Notes under the pieces: model-generated
What the model was told of the DNA's origin: nothing
The model's input: the letters and a program-made list of their open reading frames with translations, nothing else
Database searches by the model: none
In this document: in pieces, positions 29,088-39,872 of the stretch
How positions within the stretch are numbered: position 1 is the stretch's first letter
Layout: each line of letters opens with the position of its first letter
Assembly: GCA_949825045.1 (NCBI GenBank)
Contig: OX463829.1
Location: 30,195,715-30,259,714, forward strand
Source: Argyresthia goedartella
Taxonomy: Eukaryota > Arthropoda > Insecta > Lepidoptera > Argyresthiidae
Length of the DNA stretch: 64,000 nucleotides
Direction of reading: 5' to 3'
Made by a program: the position numbers and the translations under genes

Positions 29088-31151
29088 CTAACCTCTGAGG
29101 AATGTATTTCGCGTTCTGCCATGTGTTCCACACAATGCCCGGTATTCCACTGCCTTCTGTGGGTTGCAAACAGATTTGTCTGTGTTCACTTTCCAGCCTA
29201 GGTGGGCGAGCGTGTTCAGTGTCAACGACACTTGATTTATGAGAGTGGCTTTGTTTTGATGAGCCAGCATAAAATCGTCGAGATACACGATGATCCGGAT
29301 ACCGTGATCGCGGAGGTATTGTGCTATCCAGTTGGTGATTGAGGCGAATATTCTCGGTGCTGAACAAAGGCCGAAGGGTAGGCACATCATTTCCAGTATT
29401 TGTGGGTTTTTGTCGCCGTACAGAAGGCGGAGAAACCTTCTGTGGCCTTCGAATACAGGGACATGGAAGTATGCCTGGTGAATGTCCACTTTGGCCAACC
29501 AATCCTTGGGTTGTAGAAAATCCGTTACCCGATGAACATTTATTAGTCTGAAAAGTCGAGTGTTGACGTATTGGTTCAGATTTTTTAAGTTGAATATGGG
29601 CCTCCATGTGCCGTCGCTCTTGGGGCGCAGGAATATCGGGGAAATAAAGCTGGGCGCACCTTTTCTAGCACACCCTGCGAGATCATGTTTTTCATTATTT
29701 TCGACATTTGTTCTGATTCTGGTGTTTTCACACTGCGACTGTTTGGAATGTGCAATGGTGGTTTCAACACAAAAGGAATGCGGCATCCTTGTATAATTTT
29801 TAGAATGTATGTGGGAGCTCCCAACTGTTTCCAACGATCGTAGTACATGCGGAGTTGTCCGGCGTGAAATTTTGCATGCATGTGCATGGCATAGTCTCCT
29901 ATCCCGGTGGGATGAGGGAGAACGTCTGGGTTGATAATCCCTTCCTGACCTGTCGGGTAGACCACGGCCGCGTGAACCCCGCGCGCCTCGCCCGCGAAAC
30001 GAATTATTATTTATCCTGCCTCGGGCCGAAGTATGATACTGGCTTTGATTATGATATTGCGCGCGATTGTTATAAGTTGCGGCCTGTTTCTGCGTCTGAC
30101 TGCGGGTAGAAGTGGAAGGCTCGTACTGTGGCACAGTATTGTAGCGAGACTTTCCTTCCACCCAAAACACATTTTTAACTCCACCCGCTTTTTCCAATAA
30201 AGCATTAAATTTGTCGGCTTCAAATAGATGAGAACCTGACGGCGCAATTTTGCGTAATGTATTTTTGTGGTACTGGTCTTTTACTGATGAGAGTATGCCT
30301 TCTCTGCGATATTGAATAAGTTCAGCCCGGTGTCCACAGACGAGCTGGAGAGCGTCGTTTGAAATCTTGCTATACTCACCATTGGCCAACATTTCTTTGA
30401 GCTTTGTATGGATATCGTCGAATCGTAGATTTTTGACCTGATGTGCCCAGGCTAGAAAGGCTTGTAATTCACTCAAAAGTGCGTCACGCTGTTTGAGCAA
30501 TGCATAGGAAATGCCGGCAAAAGCCTTTTCCATGTTTAAGGTAGTTTTAGATGTATCGTACCTCTTTATCTCGTCATTAGCTTCAAGATTAGTGAAACCC
30601 GGCGCAAATAAATAGTGTTTTTGGACGTCGGCATATCGGACGTTAATCCAGTCCTGGCTATTGAATCGCTGCAAATATTTTAATTGTTGTGTTAGTTCGG
30701 GAGACGCCTGCGGTACAGCGGGCTCCTTGGTTTTTGTACCAGTAAAAATGTTAAGATCGACCTCGAAAGCCGAGTCAATGTTGGCGGGCTCGGACTCCTC
30801 GACGTGACCTTCGTAGAGGTCTCCACTAACATTAGGGTCAATCAAGTCATGCCGTGGTTCACAATCATATTCGTGAAATTCCTGTGTAGCAGCAAGTTGA
30901 CTTTTAAGATCTTTAATCTTGTTAAAAAGAAGATCGAACTTACGTTCCTTGATGCGTTTGCGCCGTCGGTACCGCTTCTTGCGATCGTCGCTTTCCGAGA
31001 AACTCAACGAGAACGAACTAGAATTGTCGGAGTCCGAAGAGCTCACCGGTTTCCGCCTTTTCTTGCCTTTATCCTTACGCGCCGCCACGTGCTCCAAACT
31101 GGACGGAACCTCCGGGGTTTCTTGCTCCATTTTACACAAACGAACGGTCAC
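29088..31151 (-). pseudogene. DIRS Gag-like protein and reverse transcriptase (frameshifted)
   Basis: Gag is likely to start at MEQETPEV (~31130). It has a basic/serine-rich start (KKRYRRRKRIKERK), a coiled section, the conserved DIRS gag body (residues ~130-340) and an RG-rich end (SFRGRGARGSRGRG). The RT N-terminal part (GQLRMYYDRWKQLGAP, SRSVKTPESEQMSKIMKNM) lies in a second frame at 29585-29965. The RT core returns to the first frame (SFISPIFLRPKSDGTWRP, KVDIHQAYFHVPV, CLPFGLCSAPRIF, IIVYLDDFML ~29285). Breaks occur near 29660 and again near 29150. The first change of frame could be a normal gag/RT overlap; the later ones are decay. Confidence 0.85.
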
Positions 31152-31321
31152 ACCGTTGGGTATCTTTTATTTGCCTGCAATAAATCAGAAAATTCTAAGA
31201 AATTCTTTAACGAACAGTTGGTTATAATATGCAAAAGAAGTTCTCACGTCACGATGTATAGATTTTTGGCGGGCCGTACTCAGGAGCTGAGCAGCGACTG
31301 TGCCGTGCGAAAATCAAGACG

Positions 31322-31506
31322 CCAATGAAGCTAAATTCGAATTCAACAATCCGAACTGCCTCGGTGGTGTGGTGGAGCGCGCGCGCGCAAACAAGGTACC
31401 ACGCGGCTTAACCGAACATCCGGGGGCGGGAACGGACGGACCGGATATACGTCACTAGTTTAGCACTGAAAATCAAGGATGTCTTCTCATGTTTTTAATT
31501 AGGCCC
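31322..31506. repeat. DIRS inverted terminal repeat, 5' side of element
   Basis: Partner of 26306-26492 (see there). It precedes the Gag start on the minus strand, so it should contain the element promoter. It has a GC-dinucleotide run near 31377-31388. Confidence 0.92.
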
Positions 31507-31530
31507 TGAATATCGGTCAAGATATTTAAT

Positions 31531-31779
31531 AAGGAGCTAAAGATAGCTTTTGATAAAGTTTCTCAGAACAGTGACTGTTTTGGTGTTGTAAATCATGTTG
31601 ATCGGAAGCCAGTAGATGCTAAAATGGTGTCAAATTAACTCGCCTACAGCAAATGAAGTGACATTAATTAATTAATTAATTTAATTAATTAATTAATTAA
31701 ATTTGAACAGAGTGAATATTGTGATGTAGGGTCATAAATTGGATCAATAAATTGGATCCCCTCCTTCATAAAATTATGA
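31531..31779. other. Non-coding, with a TTAA-rich palindromic tract
   Basis: 31662-31700 is a nearly perfect (TTAA)n run, self-complementary. No gene was seen. Confidence 0.5.
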
Positions 31780-32280
31780 ATTCTAATATGGTATATGGTC
31801 CATTCGGCCATTTAAATACAAGTCGCCAGGCATGAAGGAGGGGAAATGTGTTAAAAGACATCCAAGATCGCTTCTTAAAGATACACCGGTTACTGACAGG
31901 GGAATATGGTTACCCCCAGTACAGGTGGAAGGATTCATCTGAGGGTGGTTCACTCTCAATTTGAATAGTATCCAAGTAGATAATCGCTGGCACATTCAAT
32001 GCACATAATAAATATATCTGTAAAAATGTTAATAAAAGTTCCGATGAGATGTTTCACGATCAATCAGAATGATGAAATTAAAATGTATGAGAAAAGGAGA
32101 TATATCAGTAGTTCAGAGGCGGTGTGGAGAATTTTAGGATTCCCTATCTTTCAAAGATATCAAAGCGAATTTCATCTTGCCATCTATTTGGAAAACGGTC
32201 AAAAAATTTATTTAAATCAGGATAATTTAGTGATAACTAAATTTCCAAATTCCAAATTACAAATGTCTTTGTTACTGTAG
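31780..32280 (+). pseudogene. Helitron Rep/helicase protein fragment
   Basis: Several frames carry peptides of the Helitron-like N-terminal region in the correct order: MVYGPFGHLN, then MKEGKCVKRHPRSLL (31831 on), then a KYICKNVNKSSDE-like piece, then EKRRYISSSEAVWRILGF and HLAIYLENGQKIYLNQDN (31999-32280). There are at least three frameshifts or stops, so it is a dead relic. No Helitron ends were identified. Confidence 0.72.
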
Positions 32281-32552
32281 ATATTTACAAATACTTAGCA
32301 ATCGTCATTTTTTGCCACTTCTCTACATTGGACCACTGTGGGAGAAAAAGGGCATAGAAACTCCCACAGATTGATTTTTAGATCTCTTTTAAAAATTGCT
32401 TGTGCTTAACTAATACATATTTTATTATATCATAATTAATAAGTAGGAATAAATAATTACAAAATTATTAACAGCAAGGTCTGTGTTGAGCCAGATTAAC
32501 CTCATTCAGTCCCGTCATTTAAGTAATCTTGAACATTGTAATATCCCTTTTT
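32281..32552. other. Non-coding spacer
   Basis: No gene was seen. A short inverted repeat, TGTGGGAG...CTCCCACA, is at ~32336-32368. Confidence 0.5.
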
Positions 32553-33757
32553 CTACAAAGTCGCTTTAACATGGTTTTTAAATTGCTCAAATGGCAATTT
32601 CGAGATCTCCAGAGGTATCTTGTTGTAGTAAAGAATGCATTGACCCTTGAAAGAATTGCTAACCTTCGCGAGTCTAAACCGGGGCGCAAGTGGTCTGTGA
32701 TTATTTCTTAGGTTAATATTACAGCTATCGCTAAGTTTGGAAAATGTTGTAATGTTCTTGCGTACATACATTATATTTTCGAAAATAAATTGACTAGCTA
32801 CAGTTAGTATGTTAATTTCTTTAAAAAGCTCTCTTAAGGAGTCTGTGCGTTTTAAATTATAAATTGCTCGAATAGTTCTTTTCTGTAAAATAAAAATATT
32901 TTGAATATCCCATCTGCTATCTGCTTTCCCCCACAACAAGATACCATAGGACATGACACTATGAAAGTAACTAAAATATACTAGCCTAGATGCCTAGACC
33001 CACATCCGTATTTTGTCTGATGTTCCTAACAGCGTAAGCAGCAGAACTTAATTTACCAGCTTATTTATCTATGTGGGGTCCCCACTGCAATTTGCTATCA
33101 ATGGTTATTCCAAGAAACTTCAAGTCATTTACTAATTATAAAGTGCTGCTGTCTACACCAAACTGGTCTCAACTTGCCTGACATTTGGATGTGAGAATTT
33201 GATACATTTGGTTTTACCAGCATATAACAATAAATTATTAACTGTGAACCAATTCAAGGTTAAATACAATACTCCATTAACATCATCAAAATCTTCTTTT
33301 TGTCTTTCAATTTTGTAGACCAGTGAAGTGTCATCAGAAAACAACACTATATAAGTCAATTTATCCACCATGAAAGGCAAATCGTTAATATATACCAGGA
33401 ATAAAAATAGCCTAATATGGAACCTTGTGGAACGCCAAGTTTTACTCCCGATCCATCAGATTTAACACCGTTGACTTCTGCGTGTTGAATTCTATTGCTT
33501 AGGTATGATCTTAGTAGATCCAACGCTTTATTTTTAACTCCGTTATGATTTAATTTCATTAGTAGCGTATTATGATCAACACAATCAAATGCCTTCGACA
33601 GATCGCAAAAAACTCCGATAGCATCCTGTGCGGCCTCCCATGCAGAATACATATGAGATATAAAAGTAATACCTGCACCCCTAGTGAAACCGTATTGTTT
33701 GGCGTGGAGTATTTGTATTGGTTTTGTACGGTTGAAGTGTGAGATCATTGAGATCAT
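32553..33757 (-). pseudogene. CR1/L2-like non-LTR RT, copy B (RT core to C-terminus)
   Basis: Three broken frames read in order on the minus strand. 33757-33356: QYGFTRGAGITF, VFCDLSKAFDCVDHNTLL, LDLLRSYLSNRIQ, GVPQGSILG. 33380-33153: LTYIVLFSDDTSLVY, LTLNWFTVNNLLL; here the catalytic pair is SDD. 32954-32553: MSYGILLWG, LQKRTIRAIYNLK to the tail. Two or more frameshifts inactivate it. It lacks the endonuclease. Confidence 0.8.
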
Positions 33758-33780
33758 CTCGATATATTGACTTGCTACAG

Positions 33781-34835
33781 TAAGTATGTCAATTTCTTTA
33801 AAAAGTTCTCTTATGGAGTCTCTGCGTTTTAAATTATAAATTGCTCGAATAGCTCTTTTTTGTAAAATTTAAATATTTTGAATATCCGCTGCCTTCCCCC
33901 ACAACAAGATACCATAGGACATAACACTATGAAAATAACTAAAATAGACTAACCTAGCTGTAGCCACATCCGTGTGCTGTCTAATGCTTCTAACAGCGTA
34001 TGCCGCCGAACTTAATCTGCCCGCCAATTTTTCAATGTGGGGTCCCCACTGCAATTTGCAGTCAATGGTTACTCCAAGGAACTTGGTGTCATTGACATAT
34101 TCCAAAGTCTTGCGGTCCAACACTAAACTCGTCTCAACCTGCCTGACATTTGGAAGAGAGAACTTTATACACTTCGTTTTACTAGGGTTTAGTAATAAAT
34201 TATTCACTGTAAACCAATTCAAGGTTAAAGACAATGCACTATTAACATCATCGAAGTTTTCTTTCTGTCTTTTAACATTAAAAACCAGTGATATATCATC
34301 AGCAAACAACACTGTATCAGCAAATCTCTCCACCATAAAAGGAATCAATGTTGTATCTACAAGCAAATCTAAATTAAAATCGTCACAAATAATTAACTTT
34401 TTTCTGTTATTACAAAGTTTAATGAGGGCTTCCTCCATAATTTTCTCATACATTTCAAAATTGCCATGGCCTTTTTCATCTCTCGGAAGTCTGTAGACAC
34501 AAACAATAATATGGCTATCCAGCTCAACACAGGATACCTTTATTTGTCTTTCTACAGTAAGTGCAAGAATATCTTTGCGTTGTTTCACTTTAATATTATT
34601 TTTTATTAAGATTAAACCTCTATCAGCAGTCTCTATTGTAACAATTGACAATTTTGTAATTATTTATGTTAAAAGACATCATATTTTCCTTTAACCAGTG
34701 TTCTGTAATGCAAATAACATCGGTGTCAGAATTGTTAAGAAATAATTCTAATACAAGTTCTTTGCCAGGTAGCCCCTGCATGTTTTGATGGGAAATATTT
34801 AAGTGGGGCTTACCCTTTGTCATAGTATTTTTCAT
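33781..34835 (-). pseudogene. CR1/L2-like non-LTR ORF2, copy A, internally deleted
   Basis: The endonuclease start is at 34835-34623 (NISHQNMQGL, DVICITEHWL). A frame change leads to the 260-codon ORF 34651-33869. There the endonuclease part (VCVYRLPRDEKG, LIICDDFNLDLL) runs in frame straight into RT (FADTVLFADDISLVF, NNLLLNPSKTKCIKF, TKFLGVTIDCKLQWG). The RT fingers and first palm motifs are missing. The C-terminal tail stops near 33781, where copy B begins. Confidence 0.8.
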
Positions 34836-35205
34836 TTGATTGCCAGAAAACCCTTGCTTATTTTGTAAAATTTTCTTATTTTTTGAGGGGTCCTCTTTTG
34901 TCGAACAATCTAGTTTAAAACACTACTATTAGTACTAATACTAACTAAAACTGAAGGCGACTGCGTCATAGAATTTACAACTGTGTCGCATATATTATAC
35001 GCTAATAATGTAGCTACTCGTTTTTTTTTGTTTTATTAGACAGGTACATAGAATCTTGAGTCAAAGTAAAGTTATGAATATAATTATTCATGTCGAAATA
35101 TAATATAGCATCACTATGATGACACGTTATATTGTATAGGTGCATGTTCATTCTATGTACACTTTTATTTTGTTTCCCCGATAAATTAGAACAATAAGGA
35201 AAGTT
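34836..35205 (-). other. Spacer between non-LTR ORF1 and ORF2
   Basis: This is AT-rich with no ORF. It is probably the ORF1/ORF2 interval of copy A, with some decay. Confidence 0.4.
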
Positions 35206-35711
35206 TCATAGAATAAACTTGCGCTTCGTCTTATTATATAAATTGAGCAGTACATCTATACCGGTATGTAATGCACTCCGACTAATGTTTGAGTGGTTTC
35301 CTACCATAATAACAATGGTGGTATGTTTATCCAAATTCCCTATAGCTATCTTTTTTATAATTCCCTCAAAGGAACTATTAGGACAACAAATATTTGTCAC
35401 TTGTTGCTTAAGGCCATAATGCAAAAACGTACCAAAATCTACACCTGTCTTATCTGAATAAACTACAGTACTTTTGTTTGCTATTGTTCTTCTCTGAGCA
35501 CGAGTGGAGGTGAGTGGCGGGACACTCGTGTTGGAGTGCGGTGCGATGCACGTGCCAGCGGGCGGCGCGGCATTCGCGGTAGCGATCGAGCGGTGCAACT
35601 CGCGGCGCTCGCGCTGATGAGCTGCGAGGTGCCTCCTCGACGACGACGGCGACGCTGTTTCTTGGTCGGGACAGCAGTGGGCGTTGCAACACTCACGTTG
35701 AGGAGGGTCAA
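35206..35711 (-). pseudogene. CR1/L2-like non-LTR ORF1 fragment (esterase-like part)
   Basis: A 130-codon ORF (35598-35206) contains TVVYSDKTGVDFGTFLHYGL and TTIVIMVGNHSNISRSALH, resembling the SGNH-hydrolase-like domain of CR1/L2 ORF1 proteins. A second frame upstream to 35711 carries a basic stretch (KKQRRRRRRGG). It is frame-broken and 5' truncated. It probably belongs with copy A downstream. Confidence 0.6.
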
Positions 35712-35742
35712 GACCAGAGTTTGTGATGTAAGCTCATCCTCC

Positions 35743-35762
35743 TTATAGTTATAGTTATAGTT
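35743..35762 (-). repeat. Simple-repeat tail of I-like element
   Basis: On the minus strand it reads (CTATAA)n. It lies ~70 bp after the stop codon of the RNase H ORF. Short tandem tails rather than poly(A) are usual for I-clade elements. Confidence 0.6.
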
Positions 35763-35834
35763 TGTCGCGGGCCACTTTTCCGCAACTCGACGTCTTAAAT
35801 TTGTGCCTATTTTGCGTGACGTGGGGTGGGGGCA

Positions 35835-36523
35835 CTACTCCTGCCAACCCAGCTCCTGTAGGAAGCCTAGCAGACCCTTAATGTTGCTGACGACTTCCTG
35901 GAGCGACCTCGGCGTCCCAAGGTGTGTTACCCGGTAGATGGCCACCTCGGAACATTCCAGCAAGACGTGGGTGGCTGTCTCCTCGACCTCCATCAAGGCT
36001 CTGCACAGGGGGCTGTCCTCAACCAGCTGAATGGCAATGGTATTATGGGTTCTGGTCCCTCCACCGTCTGTTCCGAACCCAACCTTTCCAGTGCGTCGGC
36101 TGCGTCGTTGCCGCGCGAGCCACTGTGTCCCTTTATCCATTGCAGGGTAACAATACTGTGGTTGCATACCTCTGACAGGGCTTGGTGACACTCGTATATA
36201 AGCCCAGAACTGATGGTGTTGCTTTGTAGGGCTTGCAGAACTGCTTTGCTGTCGGATAGTATGCGGATAGGGAAATCCTTTACCTCTCTTTCTGCAATAG
36301 CTGCAGTAGCCATTATGATGCCCATGCACTCGGCTTGGAAGACGGTGTTGTGGGCACCTAATGATGTTGATTTCCTCATGTTTAGATCTTCCGAGAATGC
36401 TCCGGCGCCTGTACCTGAGTTTGTTTTAGAACCGTCTGTGAAAATCCCAAGTTCTTTTTGATTGAGGCCCTCCGAAGGGTCTTCATGCAGTTGTATTTTA
36501 TACCTTTTGTCGAAGATCACCAT
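35835..36523 (-). pseudogene. I-like non-LTR RNase H and ORF2 C-terminus (5' truncated)
   Basis: 36523-35993 encodes an RNase H domain (LGIFTDGSKTNSGTGAGAF, VFQAECMGIIMATAAI, ILSDSKAVLQAL, VTLQWIKGHSGSRGNDAAD). All four acidic positions appear present. The frame shifts near 36030, and the C-terminus (EETATHVLLEC, GLLGFLQELGW) ends at 35835. The RT upstream is absent, so this is a typical 5'-truncated copy. It lies in the leader of a BEL-like element whose LTR edge is at 36757. Confidence 0.8.
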
Positions 36524-36739
36524 ATAAGTTTCCGACTACAAATTTATAATAATCGTTAACTAAATCGTTAATTATACGTTCACTAACCGAAAATTAACCT
36601 AAATTGTGGTATACCGACCACAAGACTCACTCACAAAATGATTGCCGACCAATCTGAGGTACCCACCCTCTCCCAACTACAATGTGGCAAAAAAACAACC
36701 CTACAACCGTCCGTGAATCGATTTCCTACTAGGAAACCG
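36524..36739 (-). other. Remnant leader of a BEL-like element
   Basis: This is non-coding sequence downstream (minus strand) of the primer-site-like sequence at 36740-36756. Confidence 0.4.
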
Positions 36740-36756
36740 CGCCTCTGCTACCAAAA
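36740..36756 (-). other. BEL-like primer binding site
   Basis: On the minus strand ...AACA is followed by TTTTGGTAGCAGAGGCGCGG. This closely resembles the sequence after the BEL-B 5' LTR (58038: TTTTGGTAGCAAGAGCGTGG). The tRNA was not identified. Confidence 0.55.
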
Positions 36757-37200
36757 TGTTATATCCACGCCTCAACCGAAAGAGGTGGAATCTTGGTAGG
36801 GTTGTTTTTCAGTGGAATGTCACAAGTAGTACTGACCTTGACGCCGTGGACTGGTAAGCGAGAATTCAGATTCGAGGCAGGAATACGGGATGAGGAACAC
36901 AAGGGTGGGGGGTGTTGGGAGTCGAACCTTACTCGTGTCGTAGTCCGCTGGTGGTGCCGTCGTGATGCTGCCGACTACAAGGGTCGCTATCCGCACGCGA
37001 CGAATTGGTGACCGAACCACTTCAACCTTTCACAGCACGAAGCACTCACTACGATGACGTGAAATCTACTTATTTCTTGACGATTATTAACGATATTATT
37101 ATAAATAACCTTCGGCCAAACTCCGATGCCTGCCGCCGACCATTTTTCCACGTGCAAAGTGACAGCTTTTTTTCTATGCAAGTGACAGCTAGCTGGTGAT
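36757..37200 (-). repeat. BEL-like 5' LTR edge, outer end not found
   Basis: The inner LTR end is placed at 36757 from the adjoining primer site. No partner LTR is in the window, and the outer (5') end could not be fixed, so the far coordinate is a placeholder. There is no coding content. Confidence 0.4.
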
Positions 37201-37743
37201 GTCCCGATCACTCGCGGTCGATCCGCGCAACAAAAACCGAGGTGCGTTCCGAAGCATAAATATTAAACACTTACGATCCGGCGCACCGTCATTTCATACC
37301 GGCACGCGTCTATCGATGATAGTGTATCTCTGTCTATCTGTCGAACATATCATTTTAAGTGCAGTCCGCTCAGTTGCGATGTATGATTGTAGCTTCAATG
37401 AGTTCACGCATATGTATTGATACTGATACTTCTCAACCTACTAGCTCACCCTTTCAACAACAGCGATTAAATATCGATGTTTAATTACATACGGATGACT
37501 TGATACTGCATGACGGTAAGTAAGCCTTACCGCGCCTTACCGCAAATAATAAACTCCCGTTCAATACTGGGTTAGAAACAATAATGGGGTTTGAGGTTAA
37601 ACGGTGTTTAATATTTTTGTGGTAACGCAGAGTATGTTTACAGCCCTACTTGAATCGCTTAAGCAATACGTATTGTGTACCATCGGTGGAGGCATACCGT
37701 ATCACTGCACATCGCACACTGGTGTCACAGTGATTATAGCTTG
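37201..37743. other. Non-coding stretch
   Basis: No gene, repeat pair or transposon motif was recognised. It may include the outer part of the LTR that ends at 36757. Confidence 0.4.
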
Positions 37744-38075
37744 TTTCAGATAAATTGAGATAAAAAAAATCTCAATTTATCTGAAACATGCGATAGTAGG
37801 TCGCAGCCTGAGAAAAAAAATCCTCAGGTCACGGTTGTTTACATGTTGTGACGTCGCTATTTTTTATTCCCACGACACAGGGTATCCTAGTGTGAGGCCA
37901 GAAGCAATGTATGTGCTTCAATTTATCTGAAACATGCGATAGTAGGTCGCAGCCTAAGAAAAAAAAACCCAGGTCGTGGTTGTTTACATATTTGAGACCT
38001 CGCTGTTTTTTTATTCCCGCGACACAGGGTATCCTAGTGTGGGGCCAGAAGAAGTGTATGTGCTTGTATGTAAAT
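37744..38075. repeat. Hairpin and two ~148-bp tandem repeat units
   Basis: 37744-37788 is a perfect hairpin (TTTCAGATAAATTGAGAT and its complement around an A-rich loop). From ~37771 a ~148-bp unit follows, then a second similar copy from ~37918. The units share ATTTATCTGAAACATGCG and GGGTATCCTAGTGTG. Part of the unit also occurs at 25596-25650. Confidence 0.8.
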
Positions 38076-39440
38076 GTTAAATACTGTGATAAGAATAAAT
38101 AATTATTCGGTGCATCGGGACAGTGCGAACATGATATGTGGTGACGTATATGGAAAGCTGCGACATTCCGTTGTCCATATGGAGAGATGTGTTATCTTGG
38201 ACTCAGTGGTACAGACGGCGCCAAGTTTTTGTGGACCTGAGCAAAGCGGTGACTTTCTTTCTTGCATATCGTAAGGGTGGGTGAGTGAGAGAGAGGTAGC
38301 ACTCGCTCGCTAGAGATAAAGAAACTTGGCGCGAACTTTACTATGAGATTTTATATTTTTAAAAGTAATAGGCTCTCAATAAGATTAATTAATAGAGGGA
38401 AAGGTGGTAATGTGGCCCCTGCAAGTATATGGACCTTAAATATTTATAATTTATTTCATCCCACTGCGGCGCAAATTATAAATGGTTAAAATATATAAGG
38501 GAAGATCTTAGCCAAATAAAACAACAAGGATGGTTGGGTATTAAAAAAGAGAAAGATTATATTAAAACCTGATTTGTATGGAGAATTCAAAAATAAAGTT
38601 CCTTTTATCAAATCGGTTTATACTAAAAGTTGTTGAAAATGATGTCAATAATAACCCTAAAATATAACTACTCCTTTCTGCCACACCCTGTATAAGGCAA
38701 GGAATCTTTTTATAATGGTTTTCTACATAACGGCTATGTAGAATAAAATAAGAAGACCTTAAATTAGCGCTGCCTCATACGCAAGTAATATAACACTGCC
38801 TTAAACGATTTTGTCTCGTCTTACTAGGACTGTTAGGCGCCACTTGACGAAGCATTTCTATAAAGAAATATTGGGACCGATTCACACTTACGCTGTCGTT
38901 TGAAACTAGTAAAGGCTTTATGAACATATTACTTATGGTTCAAATTTGTGTATCATTATCACCTCTAAAAAATAATATTACAATTTTTCTTGATGGATTT
39001 GTCAATGTGAACACAGTCTAAGAATGGAGGCGTATATATATACGCCTATTGAGCTAAATAAAGTTTTTGACTCATTTCGTGAAAAGAGTGAAGAGAAGTA
39101 AAGTGGTAATCGTTGCAGTTTGCTGTGCTCGTTGCAAGTTTCAAGTACTCACAATACCTTCTTAATCCTGCAGCATCATGTAAGTATGTATGCACCAATA
39201 CTTCCTAACCTTCCTAGTTATTTCTTCATTAGCGTCTTAAGAGGGGTGATAACCCTTGATTGGGCCTGAGCTTGCAAAAAATTTCGTTGGTTTTGGAATG
39301 TACAGAGTGTTTGAGAGTATGGAGCGATAATTTTTTTTGCGGAGTAGTGGAGATCATTCTGAACAAGTTTCACTACAAAAGCGATTTGATCAGAGCAACT
39401 TTTTTTTTTGACATCGCAATACATTTTGGGCCGAGCGGAT
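38076..39440. other. Non-coding, repeat-rich stretch
   Basis: No gene was seen. It contains a 20-bp perfect palindrome at 39028-39047 (AGGCGTATATATATACGCCT). It also contains diverged copies of the repeat at 39457 on: one direct near 38595 and one inverted at about 39285-39410. Confidence 0.55.
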
Positions 39441-39456
39441 ATTAGATGATGTGTAT

Positions 39457-39872
39457 AGAGAAGTGAAAAATAAAGTTGCTCTGTTCAAATCGGTTTTATA
39501 GTGAAAGTTATTCAGAATGATGTCCTTAAATCCCCAAAAGGTTTTGTCGCTCCATACTCCAAAAACCTGGTATTACCAAGCCATAGGGTTAAAAATTTGG
39601 TAGGAATATTTTTCCTTGCTATATTAAGGGTTAAAATAACATATTTTATTGTTTTCAGCTGATTTTTATAGAGAAATGAAAAATAAAGTTGCTCTGTTCA
39701 AATCGGTTTGATAGTGAATATTGTTCAAAATTATGTCCCTAACTCCACAAAATGTTTTTTTGCCCCATACTTCAAACAACTAGATTTACCAAGCCATGGG
39801 GATAAAGATTTGGCGGGAATATTTTCCCTGCCTTATTAAGGGTTAAAAATAACATAATTTTATTGTTTTCAG
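39457..39872 (+). repeat. Two ~213-bp tandem units, each ending in a 3' splice-site-like sequence
   Basis: Units begin at 39457 and 39670 (AGAGAAGTGAAAAATAAAG and AGAGAAATGAAAAATAAAG). They end in TTATTGTTTTCAG at 39658 and 39872. The second AG directly precedes the open reading segment at 39873. Confidence 0.75.

Larger units (their letters stand above)
26258..31530 (-). mobile_element. DIRS-type (tyrosine recombinase) retrotransposon, full length
   Basis: The element is about 5.27 kb, with genes on the minus strand. It has terminal inverted repeats (26306-26492 and 31322-31506), unequal outer extensions, and an internal complementary region (26526-26632). The internal region joins the complements of both element ends. 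Both outer junctions carry the same trinucleotide AAT (26255-26257 and 31528-31530) with no longer duplication. That is how DIRS elements insert. It encodes a Gag-like protein, RT, RNase H and a tyrosine recombinase, all affected by frameshifts. Confidence 0.9.

Noticed and set aside
37911..38274. Two short ORFs in the tandem repeat region as genes
   Set aside because: They lie within repeat units and have no recognisable domain.
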